A stretch of DNA of 64,000 nucleotides. Origin: DATIJJ01 sp035478795. GTDB lineage: Bacteria; Pseudomonadota; Gammaproteobacteria; DSM-16500. Of the stretch, positions 51,876 to 62,082 are shown piece after piece. Location of the stretch: NCBI GenBank assembly GCA_035478795.1, contig DATIJJ010000037.1, forward strand, positions 1 to 64,000, read 5' to 3'. Every line of letters starts with the position of its first letter. Within the stretch, counting starts at the first letter, position 1. The position numbers and the translations under genes were made by a program. Under the pieces are notes generated by a model. It was not told where the DNA came from and made no database searches. It worked only from the letters and a program-made list of their open reading frames with translations.

Positions 51876-54176
51876 TCACCCCTCCATCCGCACCTCCACC
51901 TCCCGTGCATCCGATCGACCGTGATCATCCACCACGCGCACCGTATATTTTCCCGCTTTGGCTCGCCAAAAAAATGGTTGATCGCGGTGCGTTTCTCCCA
52001 AATACACTTCATTCATAAACCAGTGTAACGTGCTGACATCGGCATCCGTCACGGCAGTCAGTGGAATAAGATTTTGTGTTGGAAAATTCGCACGTACCAC
52101 ATAACCGGATTCTTTTTTTGGAGACGTAATTTGTGGATCAAGACCCTTTTCTCCAAACAGGGAACAACCTGAATCATACGGCGGTGGCACGCGACGCGCG
52201 ACACCAGCTTCTCTAAAAATTTTTAATAAATCAGATGACCAGAATTCATAAATTTTAAATTCGGTATTCTCGTTAAAATGACAGGTACGCAATCCGGTTT
52301 TTTTGTCAATCGCCACTTCCCGAAAAATCGTATCGGTTTTAATGGGTGATTTGCCCGGAATAAACCAGGTCAATTCTGTCTCCTTGCAATAACGCGTTGG
52401 CAAAAAACCGGACGCCTTGCAGACTGCCACCTGTGCCAGATTCAGGTGACGAAGATTTTCATTTTGCGATGGAATGTGTCCCATTTCATTTTCCATACCA
52501 CTGATTAATTCAAAAAATAAGGGCGCTGCACTGTTTTTTCCAACAAACGCATGATTACTCGAATTATCAAAATTACCGATCCAGACCATAAGCACATAAG
52601 GACCGACAACCCCCACCGACCACGCATCACGATAACCGGATGACGTGCCGGTTTTCCATGACACATTATTTTTGGCAATTCCCTCCATATCGTCGGGTCG
52701 TGCTGTCTGCTTTAACATATCAAGCACGAGGAAACTGGCTTCCGGACTCAATAATCGCTGACCCGTCATCGGCTTTTTATCTGGCGTAAAATGCAATGGC
52801 TGCCAGACACCATCATTCACCAGCATCGCATAAAGACCCGCGAGTTCCTGCATCGTGATTTCAGCACCGCCCAATACCAGAGCCAGCCCATAATACGATT
52901 CCGATTTAAGATCACTGACATTTGCGCGTTCAAGCAATTCGTACAAATTAGGATGCGTCAATTGATCTGCAAGATAAATCGCAGGAATATTGCGGCTCAT
53001 GACCAACGCATCTTTTGCATGAACGGGCCCCATAAAATCATAATCAAAATTTTCCGGATTATAACTGCCAAAACTGTGAGGAACATCTTTTAACACCGTA
53101 TCAGGATGAATGAGTCCCTGATCGAGTGCGAGGCCATAAATAAAGGGTTTTAAGGTGGAACCCGGAGAACGCTTGATGTCTGTCCCATTAATTTGTCCGT
53201 GAATCGTTTTGTCAAAAAAATTGGCTGAACCGATTAATGCCCGAACCTGCATGTCGCGCGTATCCATCACGAATACCGATGCATTATAAATACCGAGCGT
53301 TTTTTTTCGTGATAAATAACGCCGGGTAATCCGTTCCAGCAAGGTCTGTAAACGAATATCAAGTGTTGTCACAATGTCCTGTTTTACATCCGGCGTATTT
53401 TCCAGTACCTGATCGACAAAATGCGGCGCCAAAAAAGGAACATGACGGACATCTTGCATTTGAAGTGGTAAATCCATCCTGTCTTGTTGCGAGGCATCTT
53501 CAGGGTATTTTTTCACCCAGCGTATAAATAATTTTTTTCGAATGTTCTGCAATCCCGTTTGCCGTGGTGTACGCTGCACCGGATTTTGTGGAATCACGGC
53601 GAGGGTCAACGCTTCAGGCAACGTGAGCTCACTTGCCGGCTTTCCAAAATAGATGAGACTGGCAGCTCCCACCCCTTCAATATTATTGCCGTAGGGTGCG
53701 AGATTCAGATACGCTTCCAGAATTTCATTTTTGCTGTATCGCGCCTCAAGTTGCATGGCACGGATCATTTGCATGATTTTTCCCTGCCATGTTCTTGAGT
53801 GAATACCAAAACGAATCCGCGCGACTTGCATCGTGATAGTCGATGCGCCTACCCGACGCGATTTTTTCACATACGTCAGAAATGCGGCTTTCACCAGCGA
53901 AAAAGGATTCACACCCTGGTGCCAACGAAAGTATTGATCTTCCTGCAACAAGGTCGCTTTAACCAGCAGAGGCGAAATATGCGATAACGGCACGTACAAT
54001 CGATACTGTTGATCAGGGCTCAGGGTCAATCGCAGCAGGTGCCTGTTCTCATCATACACCGCTTGCGAAAACCCGTTCGTTTTCCAAAGAGGGGGCGCCG
54101 TCAAAAATAATGGTGTCCACACGCTGACAAACAGCAAAACCACCGTTATGCTAAACCACTTGAGAAACTTGTTCAT
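51876..54176 (-). CDS. pbpC: Penicillin-binding protein 1C
   Basis: Inner-membrane bifunctional peptidoglycan synthase of 766 residues. The N-terminal anchor (about 5-27) is followed by the GT51 transglycosylase (EDQYFRWHQGVNPFSL, STITMQVAR), the transpeptidase (SPGSTLKPF with the Ser nucleophile, SRN, WKTGTSSGYRD) and a C-terminal BiPBP_C domain (LIPLTAVTDAD to the end). ATG 54176 replaces an in-frame GTG. It is divergent from the macroglobulin gene with only 20 bases between starts; in E. coli the pair is co-directional. Confidence 0.95.
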   Translation of the reverse strand: MNKFLKWFSITVVLLFVSVWTPLFLTAPPLWKTNGFSQAVYDENRHLLRLTLSPDQQYRLYVPLSHISPLLVKATLLQEDQYFRWHQGVNPFSLVKAAFLTYVKKSRRVGASTITMQVARIRFGIHSRTWQGKIMQMIRAMQLEARYSKNEILEAYLNLAPYGNNIEGVGAASLIYFGKPASELTLPEALTLAVIPQNPVQRTPRQTGLQNIRKKLFIRWVKKYPEDASQQDRMDLPLQMQDVRHVPFLAPHFVDQVLENTPDVKQDIVTTLDIRLQTLLERITRRYLSRKKTLGIYNASVFVMDTRDMQVRALIGSANFFDKTIHGQINGTDIKRSPGSTLKPFIYGLALDQGLIHPDTVLKDVPHSFGSYNPENFDYDFMGPVHAKDALVMSRNIPAIYLADQLTHPNLYELLERANVSDLKSESYYGLALVLGGAEITMQELAGLYAMLVNDGVWQPLHFTPDKKPMTGQRLLSPEASFLVLDMLKQTARPDDMEGIAKNNVSWKTGTSSGYRDAWSVGVVGPYVLMVWIGNFDNSSNHAFVGKNSAAPLFFELISGMENEMGHIPSQNENLRHLNLAQVAVCKASGFLPTRYCKETELTWFIPGKSPIKTDTIFREVAIDKKTGLRTCHFNENTEFKIYEFWSSDLLKIFREAGVARRVPPPYDSGCSLFGEKGLDPQITSPKKESGYVVRANFPTQNLIPLTAVTDADVSTLHWFMNEVYLGETHRDQPFFWRAKAGKYTVRVVDDHGRSDAREVEVRMEG

Positions 54177-54196
54177 AAGACAGGGGCACACTAAAA

Positions 54197-57100
54197 ATGT
54201 TCGAAAAGTGTATCACATCCATTCGATCTTTTTTTGCATTGATTTTTGGTCGGCTTTCCTGGATGAGCCCCCCCTGGATGATGCGCCTGAAACAGGGCAT
54301 GGCAGCCCGGCCCCGTTTGGCAGCAGGGATCATCACGGCCCTCCTTGCCCTGCTTTTGATGGGCGTCTATGGTTATCACTGGTACAAAAATTTACCTCGT
54401 CCTCATCAAATCACAGCCCGAATCACCCCACCCCATATCACACCCCTTGCAAAAACCCTCGTGCCCGATGTGCTGACCGTTGATTTTGGTATTGATCAGA
54501 ATGGATTTACATCAAGATCCGTCGTACCGCTTAAAAACATCGGAAAAGACATCACCCATGACATTGTGATGAAACCGGCCATCCCCGGCACATGGGTGTG
54601 GCAAACCGACAGCCGCCTGATCTTTACGCCGACGGAAGACTGGCCCGCCGGACAGCTTTATTCCATCCGGTTTGCCAAAAACAGTTTTGCGTCCCATATC
54701 AAAATGGAATCCCTGAACTATACGTTTTCAACGTTGCCATTTGCCGCATCCATCAGCAATTTCAGACTCTATCAGGACCCTGTTAATCCAAAAATCCGTC
54801 AGGCGGTTGCAACCATCACCTTTAACTATCCCGTTGATACCAAAAGCCTTGAAAACCACACGTCACTGGTTTTGCAATCATTGAAAAAGTCAGGTCTCCA
54901 TTTGATGGATGATCACTTTAAATTGACCTTTGCCTATGATGAAAATAAACGGGAAGCTTACATTCACTCTGATTCCTTGCCATTGCCTGAAACCACCCGT
55001 TATCTGGAATTGACCGTAGACAAGGGCGTCAGGGCATTAACCGGTTCAGCTACGATCGACAATCCACTCACTCAAACGGTCATGATTCCCGATGCAGCCA
55101 GCTATTTTACGATCAGCGGGACAAATGCATCCATTGTTCGAAATGACGAGGGCAGACCTGAACAGATTATTACGCTCGAAACAACATTGGGTGTGACCAA
55201 TGGTGAACTGGAGAAGGGATTACATGTTTATCTGTTACCACAGGATTATCCGGCAACCGCCGTCGAACCTGTCAAACCGAACTACTCCTTTGCAAATCCA
55301 GGTGAAGTCACTGATGCTATTTTAAAATTATCATCGCCTGTCACATTGCAACCCGTCCCAACCGATCGTGACTATGCCTCATTGCACAGTTACAGGATAA
55401 CCGCACCTGCCGGGCGTTTCATTTATATCAAACTGGACAAGGGCATTAAAGGGTTTGGTGATTTTTCACTGGCAAATAATTATGTTGCGATCGTCAGAGT
55501 ACCTGATTATCCGAAAGAAATTGGTTTTTTGCACAAGGGTGCCTTGCTGGCATTGAATAGTGAAAAAAAATTATCTGTCCTCGTGCGTGGTTTACCCGCC
55601 GTCAAATTTAAAATTGCACGTGTGTTACCGGAAAATGTCAATCAGCTGATCACACAAACCGAGGGGGATTTTAATAACCCGCGCTTTATCAATCAAAGTT
55701 TCAATGAAAATAATATCAGTGAATTATTTTCCACGATTCAATCTTTTAGCGGTGATCCCGCAAAAGCAGATTACACTGCTCTGGACATCGGTCGCTATCT
55801 GTCCGCCAAAACCAATACAGGCGGCCCGCAAGGTTTGTTTTTACTTCAGGCGACAGGCTGGGACGTCCAAAAAAATGTTTCGCTTGATGTGAAAGCCACC
55901 CGTCTGATTCTGGTGACGGACCTTGGATTACTGGTCAAAGACAATAGCGATGGCAGTCATGATGTGTTTGTTGAATCCATTACTGAGGGCAAGCCTGTTG
56001 CCATGGCAACGGTTTCCATTCTCGGAAAAAATGGTCTCGCTGTTTTATCGCGCGTGACAGATGCAGAGGGCCGCGCTCATTTTCCAACGCTGAAAGATTT
56101 TACCGATGAACGGGAACCGACCGTCTATCTTGCCAGTCTCGGGCAGGATGTTTCATTTATTCCCTACAATCATTTTGATCGGGAGCTCAATTTTTCGCGG
56201 TTTGATACAGGCGGTGTTTACAATGATCCTGAATTACAAACATTAAGCGCATACGTGTTTTCCGACCGCGGTATTTATAAACCGGGTGATACAGCACACA
56301 TTGGCATGATTATCAAACAGGCTTTTGCAGCACCCCAACCTGCCGGATTACCACTGGAAGCGACCGTGACAGACCCGAGAGGCACCACGATTCGGGATCA
56401 AAAATTTCTGCTGGATGCGACAGGCTATCTCGCCATGGATGTGCCGACAACCACCACGTCGCCGACAGGTCAGTACACCGTTAATTTATTTATCGTCAAG
56501 GATAATCATCCGGGTAATTTTTTAGGTTCAACCACACTGCGTGTTGCCGATTTTCAACCGGATCGCATGAAAATCACATCGCGTTTATCCAGTGACGCAA
56601 CGACAGGCTGGATTTCTCCCGACAAATTATCCGCAAACATCACGCTGACCAATTTATACGGCGCGCCTGCGACTGACCGAAAAGTCACAGCAACGCTTCT
56701 TTTAGCGCCACAACGCATTCAATTTGCAAGCTATCCGGATTACACATTTGTGGATCCCCTGTTTGATCCGAATAAACCGCCCAAAACCTTTTCAGACACG
56801 CTGCCTGATGCCAAAACAAATGAAAAAGGCGAGGCACAATTTGATTTAAATCTCGAGCGTTTCGATAAAGCCACCTATGAAATGACGGTCAGTACAGAAG
56901 GATTTGAATCTGAAGGCGGGCGAAGTGTTGCTGCTGAATCAAAAGCATTAGTCAGTCCACTCGCGTATTTTATTGGTTATAAAGCAGATGGCGATTTAAG
57001 TTACATTCGACAAAACAGTCAACGCAGTGTCAATATCATTGCGGTCAACCCGCAACTCAAAAAACAATCGGTTGAAGGACTGAAAATTCAATTAGCCGAA

Positions 57101-59938
57101 TTGCATCCTGTTTCAACGCTGGTTAAAAATGCCGATGGAACCTTTCAATATCAATCGTTAATACAAACGCATTTGATGGATACAAAACCGTTTTCGGTCA
57201 GTGCATCCGGCACGTCTTATACCTTACCCACCGATCGAATTGGGGAATTTGTCGTCACGATTCTTGATCAAAATAATACAGAATTATCCCGATTCAAATA
57301 TGTCGTGACAGGGACCGCACAACTCTCCATGGCAAAAAATGCCGAACTCACGATCCGGTTAAACAAATCAGAATACCAGCCGGATGAAGAGATTGAATTG
57401 CAAATCACAGCACCTTACACCGGTTCCGGATTAATTACGATTGAACGTGACAAGGTCTATGCAACACAATGGTTTAAAACCAACACCACCGGATCGATTC
57501 AGAAAATTCGCATTCCAAAAGATTTTCAGGGCAATGGTTATGTGAACGTTGCCTTTATTCGTGACTGGGATTCGCCTGAAATTTTCATTAATCCGTTAAG
57601 TGATAGTGTCGCACCTTTTCATATCAGTCATACAAACCAGACGATGAATATTGATTTGACCATACCGGCAGAAGCCACGCCAGGTGAACCTTTCACTGTT
57701 TCATACAAAAGTGACAAGTCAGGTAAAATCATTGTGTTCGCCGTGGATGAAGGTATTTTACAGGTCGCAGATTACAAAACGCCCGACCCTTCCGGATTCT
57801 TTTTTCAAAAACACGCGCTTGAAGTCATCACGCAACAAACCATCGATCAGATTTTGCCGAAATTTATTGAAGCAAGGGAAATGTCTGCTGTGGGCGGTGA
57901 CAATGGTGGTGCAGCCGCATTACGCAGCCATCTGAATCCGTTCAAGCGTAAAACAGACCTGCCTGTTGCATACTGGTCTGGTATTGTGGATACCGATAAC
58001 ACACCACGTCAGTTGACATGGATGCTTCCTGATTATTTCAATGGCACCTTGCGCGTGATGGCTGTCGCTGCTGCAGTAGATGCAGTCGGTTCAACAGATA
58101 AAAAATCGGAAATACGCGGTCCATTTGTGATTAACCCCAATGTGCCGACTTTTGTGGCACCTCATGATGAATTCGAAATAACAGCCAGTATCGCAAACAA
58201 TATTAAAAATTCCGGGAAAAATGCGAAAGTGGAAGTGATGCTGTCCGCCTCGCCCCAACTTGAAATCGTGAATGATGCAAAACAAACACTTGCCATTGAC
58301 GAAAATCATGAAAAAACGGTGCATTTTGTCATTCGTGCAAAAAATCAATTGGGTGCGGCACAACTCACTTTTGTAACGCGTCTTGGCAATCAATCCGGTA
58401 AAATGAATGCAACGTTGAGTGTGCGTCCTGTCAATGATTATGTAACGACAGTGATCAGTGGCACATCGGATGAAGCAGAAAAATCACTGACATTGAATCG
58501 GGTTCTTTATCCGGAATATCGAACCGTCACAGCGGCACTCTCCGAAAGTCCACTGATTTTGTTGACCGGATTAAAACAGTATCTGGACAATTTTCCTTAT
58601 GGCTGCACGGAACAACTGGTCAGCAAGGCTTTCCCACTGGTTGCTGCCAATACTCTCCCGGGTATCATGGGTGACCCGAAACTGGCAACACAAAAAATAG
58701 ACGCAACGATACAAATGCTGGGACAGCGTCAATTGTCCAGTGGCGGTTTCAGTTATTGGCCAACTGTCGGCGATAATACAAACAATGCATTTGACTCTGT
58801 GTATGCCATGCATTTTTTAACAGAAGCGCGCGAGCATGGATTCACTGTTCCAACTGACATGATGCAATCCGGTATTCAGTATTTAAAAAGTCTTGCCGAA
58901 CAAAATGCCACTGATTTGAATACAGCACGTATCAAGGCGTATGCGATTTACATTCTGACTCGAAATGAAATCATTACGTCAAACTATCTGACAAACTTGC
59001 AGGTGTATCTTGATCAGGATAAAAATCAGGTTTGGCGGTCAGACATTACGAGTGCATACATTGCCGCATCGTATCAGATGATGAAAGGATCTGAAGAAGC
59101 GAATCGATTGATCCATTATTACAAACTACAAAAAAATGCTGAAAATACAGTGGATTTTTACAGTGGCGATATTGCCGATGCCGAATATCTTTATTTATTG
59201 GCGAAACATTTCCCGGATGAATTACAAAAATCCGGAAAAGAATTAATTGCACCGCTGACATTTGCGGTGAATACCGAAGCAATCAACACACTGCTTGCAA
59301 GCTACACGAGTCTGGCATTGAGTGCATACTCACCTGCGATTCAGACAACAACCCGGCCATCGCTTTCCGTCAGTGAAACACTTTTAAATCATGATAAAAA
59401 AATATTGCCATCACTCGATGCCAGTTATACGAAAGTGAATATTGACGACCTTGCCAAAACAATTACTTTTTCCAATCCGTCAAAACAATCTTATTTTTAT
59501 CAGTTGACGCAATCCGGTTATGATCAGGAAATATTGACGAGTGCTGTCAGCAATCATCTGGAAGTGGAACGTGAATACCGTAATTCTCAAGGAAAAGTCA
59601 TCACAGAAGCAACGCTCGGCAGTGAAATGGAAGTGCATATTCAAATCCGCACACTGGATAATAGCACTATTGAAAATGTCGCGATCACTGATCTTTTACC
59701 CGGCGGATTTGAAGTGGTGAATGATTCTGTTCATGCTGACACGATGGACTACGCTGATTTACGTGAAGATCGCGTCATTTTCTTTGGATCCGTGACGCCT
59801 TCAGTGCAAGAAATTGTTTATCGCATCAAGGCGACCAATACGGGAAAATACACAGTGCCGCCGATTTTTGCGAATTCGATGTATAACCCTTCGGTCAATG
59901 CACATGGGGTGGCGGGGAAAATGGAGGTTACTGGTTGA
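54197..59938 (+). CDS. Bacterial alpha-2-macroglobulin (YfhM-like)
   Basis: Envelope protease trap of 1913 residues. An N-terminal cytoplasmic stretch (about 1-35) and one membrane helix (about 42-62) anchor it; no lipobox Cys is seen, unlike E. coli YfhM. Macroglobulin domains fill residues 80-1200. The thioester motif CTEQ is at 1470-1473 (YGCTEQL), in the helical TED domain. A final domain holds the LLPGGFEV segment. It traps invading proteases that cross the outer membrane; pairing with PbpC points to envelope repair. The start may be one of several downstream ATGs (54263-54299), since 54197 leaves almost no room for promoters. Confidence 0.92.
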   Translation: MFEKCITSIRSFFALIFGRLSWMSPPWMMRLKQGMAARPRLAAGIITALLALLLMGVYGYHWYKNLPRPHQITARITPPHITPLAKTLVPDVLTVDFGIDQNGFTSRSVVPLKNIGKDITHDIVMKPAIPGTWVWQTDSRLIFTPTEDWPAGQLYSIRFAKNSFASHIKMESLNYTFSTLPFAASISNFRLYQDPVNPKIRQAVATITFNYPVDTKSLENHTSLVLQSLKKSGLHLMDDHFKLTFAYDENKREAYIHSDSLPLPETTRYLELTVDKGVRALTGSATIDNPLTQTVMIPDAASYFTISGTNASIVRNDEGRPEQIITLETTLGVTNGELEKGLHVYLLPQDYPATAVEPVKPNYSFANPGEVTDAILKLSSPVTLQPVPTDRDYASLHSYRITAPAGRFIYIKLDKGIKGFGDFSLANNYVAIVRVPDYPKEIGFLHKGALLALNSEKKLSVLVRGLPAVKFKIARVLPENVNQLITQTEGDFNNPRFINQSFNENNISELFSTIQSFSGDPAKADYTALDIGRYLSAKTNTGGPQGLFLLQATGWDVQKNVSLDVKATRLILVTDLGLLVKDNSDGSHDVFVESITEGKPVAMATVSILGKNGLAVLSRVTDAEGRAHFPTLKDFTDEREPTVYLASLGQDVSFIPYNHFDRELNFSRFDTGGVYNDPELQTLSAYVFSDRGIYKPGDTAHIGMIIKQAFAAPQPAGLPLEATVTDPRGTTIRDQKFLLDATGYLAMDVPTTTTSPTGQYTVNLFIVKDNHPGNFLGSTTLRVADFQPDRMKITSRLSSDATTGWISPDKLSANITLTNLYGAPATDRKVTATLLLAPQRIQFASYPDYTFVDPLFDPNKPPKTFSDTLPDAKTNEKGEAQFDLNLERFDKATYEMTVSTEGFESEGGRSVAAESKALVSPLAYFIGYKADGDLSYIRQNSQRSVNIIAVNPQLKKQSVEGLKIQLAELHPVSTLVKNADGTFQYQSLIQTHLMDTKPFSVSASGTSYTLPTDRIGEFVVTILDQNNTELSRFKYVVTGTAQLSMAKNAELTIRLNKSEYQPDEEIELQITAPYTGSGLITIERDKVYATQWFKTNTTGSIQKIRIPKDFQGNGYVNVAFIRDWDSPEIFINPLSDSVAPFHISHTNQTMNIDLTIPAEATPGEPFTVSYKSDKSGKIIVFAVDEGILQVADYKTPDPSGFFFQKHALEVITQQTIDQILPKFIEAREMSAVGGDNGGAAALRSHLNPFKRKTDLPVAYWSGIVDTDNTPRQLTWMLPDYFNGTLRVMAVAAAVDAVGSTDKKSEIRGPFVINPNVPTFVAPHDEFEITASIANNIKNSGKNAKVEVMLSASPQLEIVNDAKQTLAIDENHEKTVHFVIRAKNQLGAAQLTFVTRLGNQSGKMNATLSVRPVNDYVTTVISGTSDEAEKSLTLNRVLYPEYRTVTAALSESPLILLTGLKQYLDNFPYGCTEQLVSKAFPLVAANTLPGIMGDPKLATQKIDATIQMLGQRQLSSGGFSYWPTVGDNTNNAFDSVYAMHFLTEAREHGFTVPTDMMQSGIQYLKSLAEQNATDLNTARIKAYAIYILTRNEIITSNYLTNLQVYLDQDKNQVWRSDITSAYIAASYQMMKGSEEANRLIHYYKLQKNAENTVDFYSGDIADAEYLYLLAKHFPDELQKSGKELIAPLTFAVNTEAINTLLASYTSLALSAYSPAIQTTTRPSLSVSETLLNHDKKILPSLDASYTKVNIDDLAKTITFSNPSKQSYFYQLTQSGYDQEILTSAVSNHLEVEREYRNSQGKVITEATLGSEMEVHIQIRTLDNSTIENVAITDLLPGGFEVVNDSVHADTMDYADLREDRVIFFGSVTPSVQEIVYRIKATNTGKYTVPPIFANSMYNPSVNAHGVAGKMEVTG

Positions 59939-60002
59939 TTCGCACTCATTTTAACAATGCCAGCATGTTGTTAATCCACCGCCACTTTGCCGATTGGGAT
60001 AT

Positions 60003-60030
60003 TTGACTATACGGCAAATTGCCGTATAAT
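60003..60030 (+). promoter_or_regulatory. Promoter and operator of the DUF1778-GNAT module
   Basis: TTGACT (60003-60008) and TATAAT (60025-60030) are 16 bases apart. Between and overlapping them lies a near-perfect palindrome, TATACGGCAA-A-TTGCCGTATA (60008-60028). This is the layout of a toxin-antitoxin operon repressed by its own complex. Confidence 0.85.
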
Positions 60031-60050
60031 ATCAATAGAGGTAAAAATAG

Positions 60051-60347
60051 ATGACGCACCCCATTTCCAAACATGCTACTGGCACAGAGCGACTTGAAAC
60101 AAGAATCAGTTCTGACAAAAAGAATTTATTAAAAAGTGCCGCTGAATTATCTGGTAGAACGTTAACAGATTTTGTTGTTGACTCCGCCTGTAAGGCTGCT
60201 GTCCAGATTATTCAGGAATATCGACAATTGCATTTATCCCTCGCGGATCGTGATGTTTTTATTCAGGCGTTATTAAACCCGCCAGATCCTTCTGCTAATT
60301 TGTTGAAAGCTGCAAAAAAATATAAAAAGGACGTTGCTTCCGAATGA
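60051..60347 (+). CDS. DUF1778 (TacA-type) antitoxin
   Basis: A 98-residue protein. The N-terminal half is ribbon-helix-helix (RLETRISSDKKNLLKSAAELSGRTLTDFVVDSA in two pieces: ETRISSDKKNLL and GRTLTDFVVDSA), the rest helical. It binds the operator at 60008-60028 and neutralises the GNAT toxin. GAGG precedes the ATG by nine bases. It overlaps the toxin start by four bases. Confidence 0.92.
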   Translation: MTHPISKHATGTERLETRISSDKKNLLKSAAELSGRTLTDFVVDSACKAAVQIIQEYRQLHLSLADRDVFIQALLNPPDPSANLLKAAKKYKKDVASE

Positions 60348-60868
60348 TAGATAAAAATATCAACTATGTTATTTCTTCTTTAGAAAAAAAACATGATAAA
60401 AATAAATTTAAATGTGGCATTGACTCCCTTGATCAATATTTAAAAACGCAAGCTGGACAGGATATTAAAAAAAATGTGGCAGTGACTTATGTATTGACAA
60501 CACCACATTCCACTGAAATCCTCGGGTATTATACGCTTTCATCTTTAGGCATATTTCCTGGCGAGCTACCTGATAATCTTATTAAAAAACTGCCACGATA
60601 TCCTGTTTTACCTGGCATTTTAATAGGAAGATTAGCCGTTGATCAAAATTCACAAAAGAAAAGTATAGGCTCATATCTTTTGATCGATGCCATGAAACGC
60701 AGCATTTCTGTTAGTAATCAAATTGGCGTTGTCGCTATTGTGGTAGACGCGAAAAATGACAAGGCAATTGGATTTTACACCCATTTTGGATTTACCAAAT
60801 TGCCTGAAAATAGCCGCAGATTATTTTTATCATTAGATACGGTTAAAAAATTGGATTTAACTATATAA
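60344..60868 (+). CDS. GNAT-family toxin (TacT/AtaT-like)
   Basis: A 174-residue acetyltransferase toxin. FKCGIDSLDQYLKTQAGQD is the usual N-terminal substrate region; IGRLAVDQNSQKKSIGSYLL is the acetyl-CoA loop; GFYTHFGF holds the catalytic Tyr. The loop has Ser where the QxxGxG consensus expects the first Gly, a possible weakening. The family acetylates aminoacyl-tRNA and stops translation. Co-translated with the antitoxin gene. AT-richer than neighbours, so probably acquired. Confidence 0.9.
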   Translation: MIDKNINYVISSLEKKHDKNKFKCGIDSLDQYLKTQAGQDIKKNVAVTYVLTTPHSTEILGYYTLSSLGIFPGELPDNLIKKLPRYPVLPGILIGRLAVDQNSQKKSIGSYLLIDAMKRSISVSNQIGVVAIVVDAKNDKAIGFYTHFGFTKLPENSRRLFLSLDTVKKLDLTI

Positions 60869-60908
60869 ATATACCAGAAAATTTCGAGCTTTTACTGAGG
60901 GTATAGCT

Positions 60909-61006
60909 GTAACTCTTTGATTATACAGGGAAATCTCAACTTCACGGCCACCTGTTTCGCACCGATTTTTTGTAACTTGTTGAATACATTAGGTTTTTTA
61001 TTTTTT
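60909..61006 (-). repeat. Dispersed ~100-bp repeat, copy 2 (inverted)
   Basis: The reverse complement aligns with 26471-26569 over the whole length, with shared blocks ACAAAAAATAAAAAAC, AAGTTACAAAA, GGTG, AACAG, and ATTTCCCTGTATAATCA. It sits in the spacer between the toxin gene and the AraC-family gene. Together with the first copy it shows that the element is a mobile or formerly mobile non-coding repeat. Confidence 0.7.
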
Positions 61007-61112
61007 GTTACTTTGCCGATTTGCAGTCATTTTAGCAAGAATGATCAAACGATCTCACTCTGAAAGCCATATTCTTGATAAGGTAAATAAAGGGTGACGT
61101 GAGAATACAGGC

Positions 61113-61961
61113 ATGAACTACCAGAAGCAATTAGGCAAGGTGATTGATTTTATCGGCAAGCATCTTGACGACAATCTGACATTGGATCAACTGAGTGATA
61201 TTGCCTGTTTTTCAAAATTTCATTTTCATCGTTTATTTACGGCTTATACCGGATTGTCTTTACAACAGTATATTCGCTGGCTGCGATTAAAACGTGCCGC
61301 GCATCAACTGATTGTTGATAAAAGGCAATCGATTATCAAAATAGCGATTGATGCCGGATTTGAATCTCAGGAAGCATTTTCACGTGCCTTTAAACAAACA
61401 TGTGGGATGACGCCTGGTCAGTTCAGACAAAAATCCGGTTGGCAGTTTTTTGAAAATCCGCCGTATCAATTCTTAAAACAAGAGGACATGAAAGTGAACG
61501 TAACCATAAAAAATTTGAATGCCAGACGATTGGCTGTATTGGAACATCGTGGCGATCCCAATCAGGTCGGTGAGAGCGTGAATAAATTGATTCACTGGGC
61601 GAAAGCACAGCCTTTTAATCTTAAACCGAAAGCAGGTGAAGCCTTTGGATTCGGTTATGACGATCCGAAATTAACACCGGCGGCGGATTTTCGATTTGAT
61701 CTTGCGATCACGATACCTGAACAGTTAACCGTAAAAGGTGAAGTCATCGAAAGACGCTTGCCTGCCGGTCGATACGCGGTTGCTCTTCACAAAGGCTCGC
61801 GTGAAAACATTGGTGAGACGGTGTATGCCATGTATCGCGACTGGTTGTCTCATTCAGGTGAACAATTGGCTGATTTGCCGTGCATCTTTTGTTATTACAA
61901 TTTCGAGCATGAAGTGGCAGAAACGGAATTGCTGACAGAGTGTTGGTTGTTGTTAAAATAA
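61113..61961 (+). CDS. AraC-family regulator with GyrI-like effector domain
   Basis: A 282-residue transcription factor. Residues 1-105 form the double helix-turn-helix (LDQLSDIACFSKFHFHRLF, and IAIDAGFESQEAFSRAFKQ). Residues 127-282 form a GyrI/Rob-type small-molecule-binding domain (ARRLAVLEHRGDP, GEAFGFGYDDP, GRYAVALHKGS). Members sense drugs or lipophilic compounds. The multidrug transporter at 62847 is a possible target, but another gene separates them. Confidence 0.9.
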   Translation: MNYQKQLGKVIDFIGKHLDDNLTLDQLSDIACFSKFHFHRLFTAYTGLSLQQYIRWLRLKRAAHQLIVDKRQSIIKIAIDAGFESQEAFSRAFKQTCGMTPGQFRQKSGWQFFENPPYQFLKQEDMKVNVTIKNLNARRLAVLEHRGDPNQVGESVNKLIHWAKAQPFNLKPKAGEAFGFGYDDPKLTPAADFRFDLAITIPEQLTVKGEVIERRLPAGRYAVALHKGSRENIGETVYAMYRDWLSHSGEQLADLPCIFCYYNFEHEVAETELLTECWLLLK

Positions 61962-61981
61962 TTATATTTTTAAACAGAGCA

Positions 61982-62008
61982 GGGGTCAGTCACGGCCCCG
62001 GATTTTTT
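61982..62008 (+). terminator. Probable intrinsic terminator after the AraC-family gene
   Basis: GGGGTC pairs with GGCCCC around the loop AGTCAC, followed by GGATTTTTT. Six-base-pair stem with one G-U pair and a six-T tract; it is 20 bases downstream of the stop codon. Confidence 0.65.
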
Positions 62009-62082
62009 AATTGAGGTGTTGCATTTTTGAGATCCACACCAAATAAAGTTGACAGAATTTCCTGTCTCTACTTTAAGAAACT

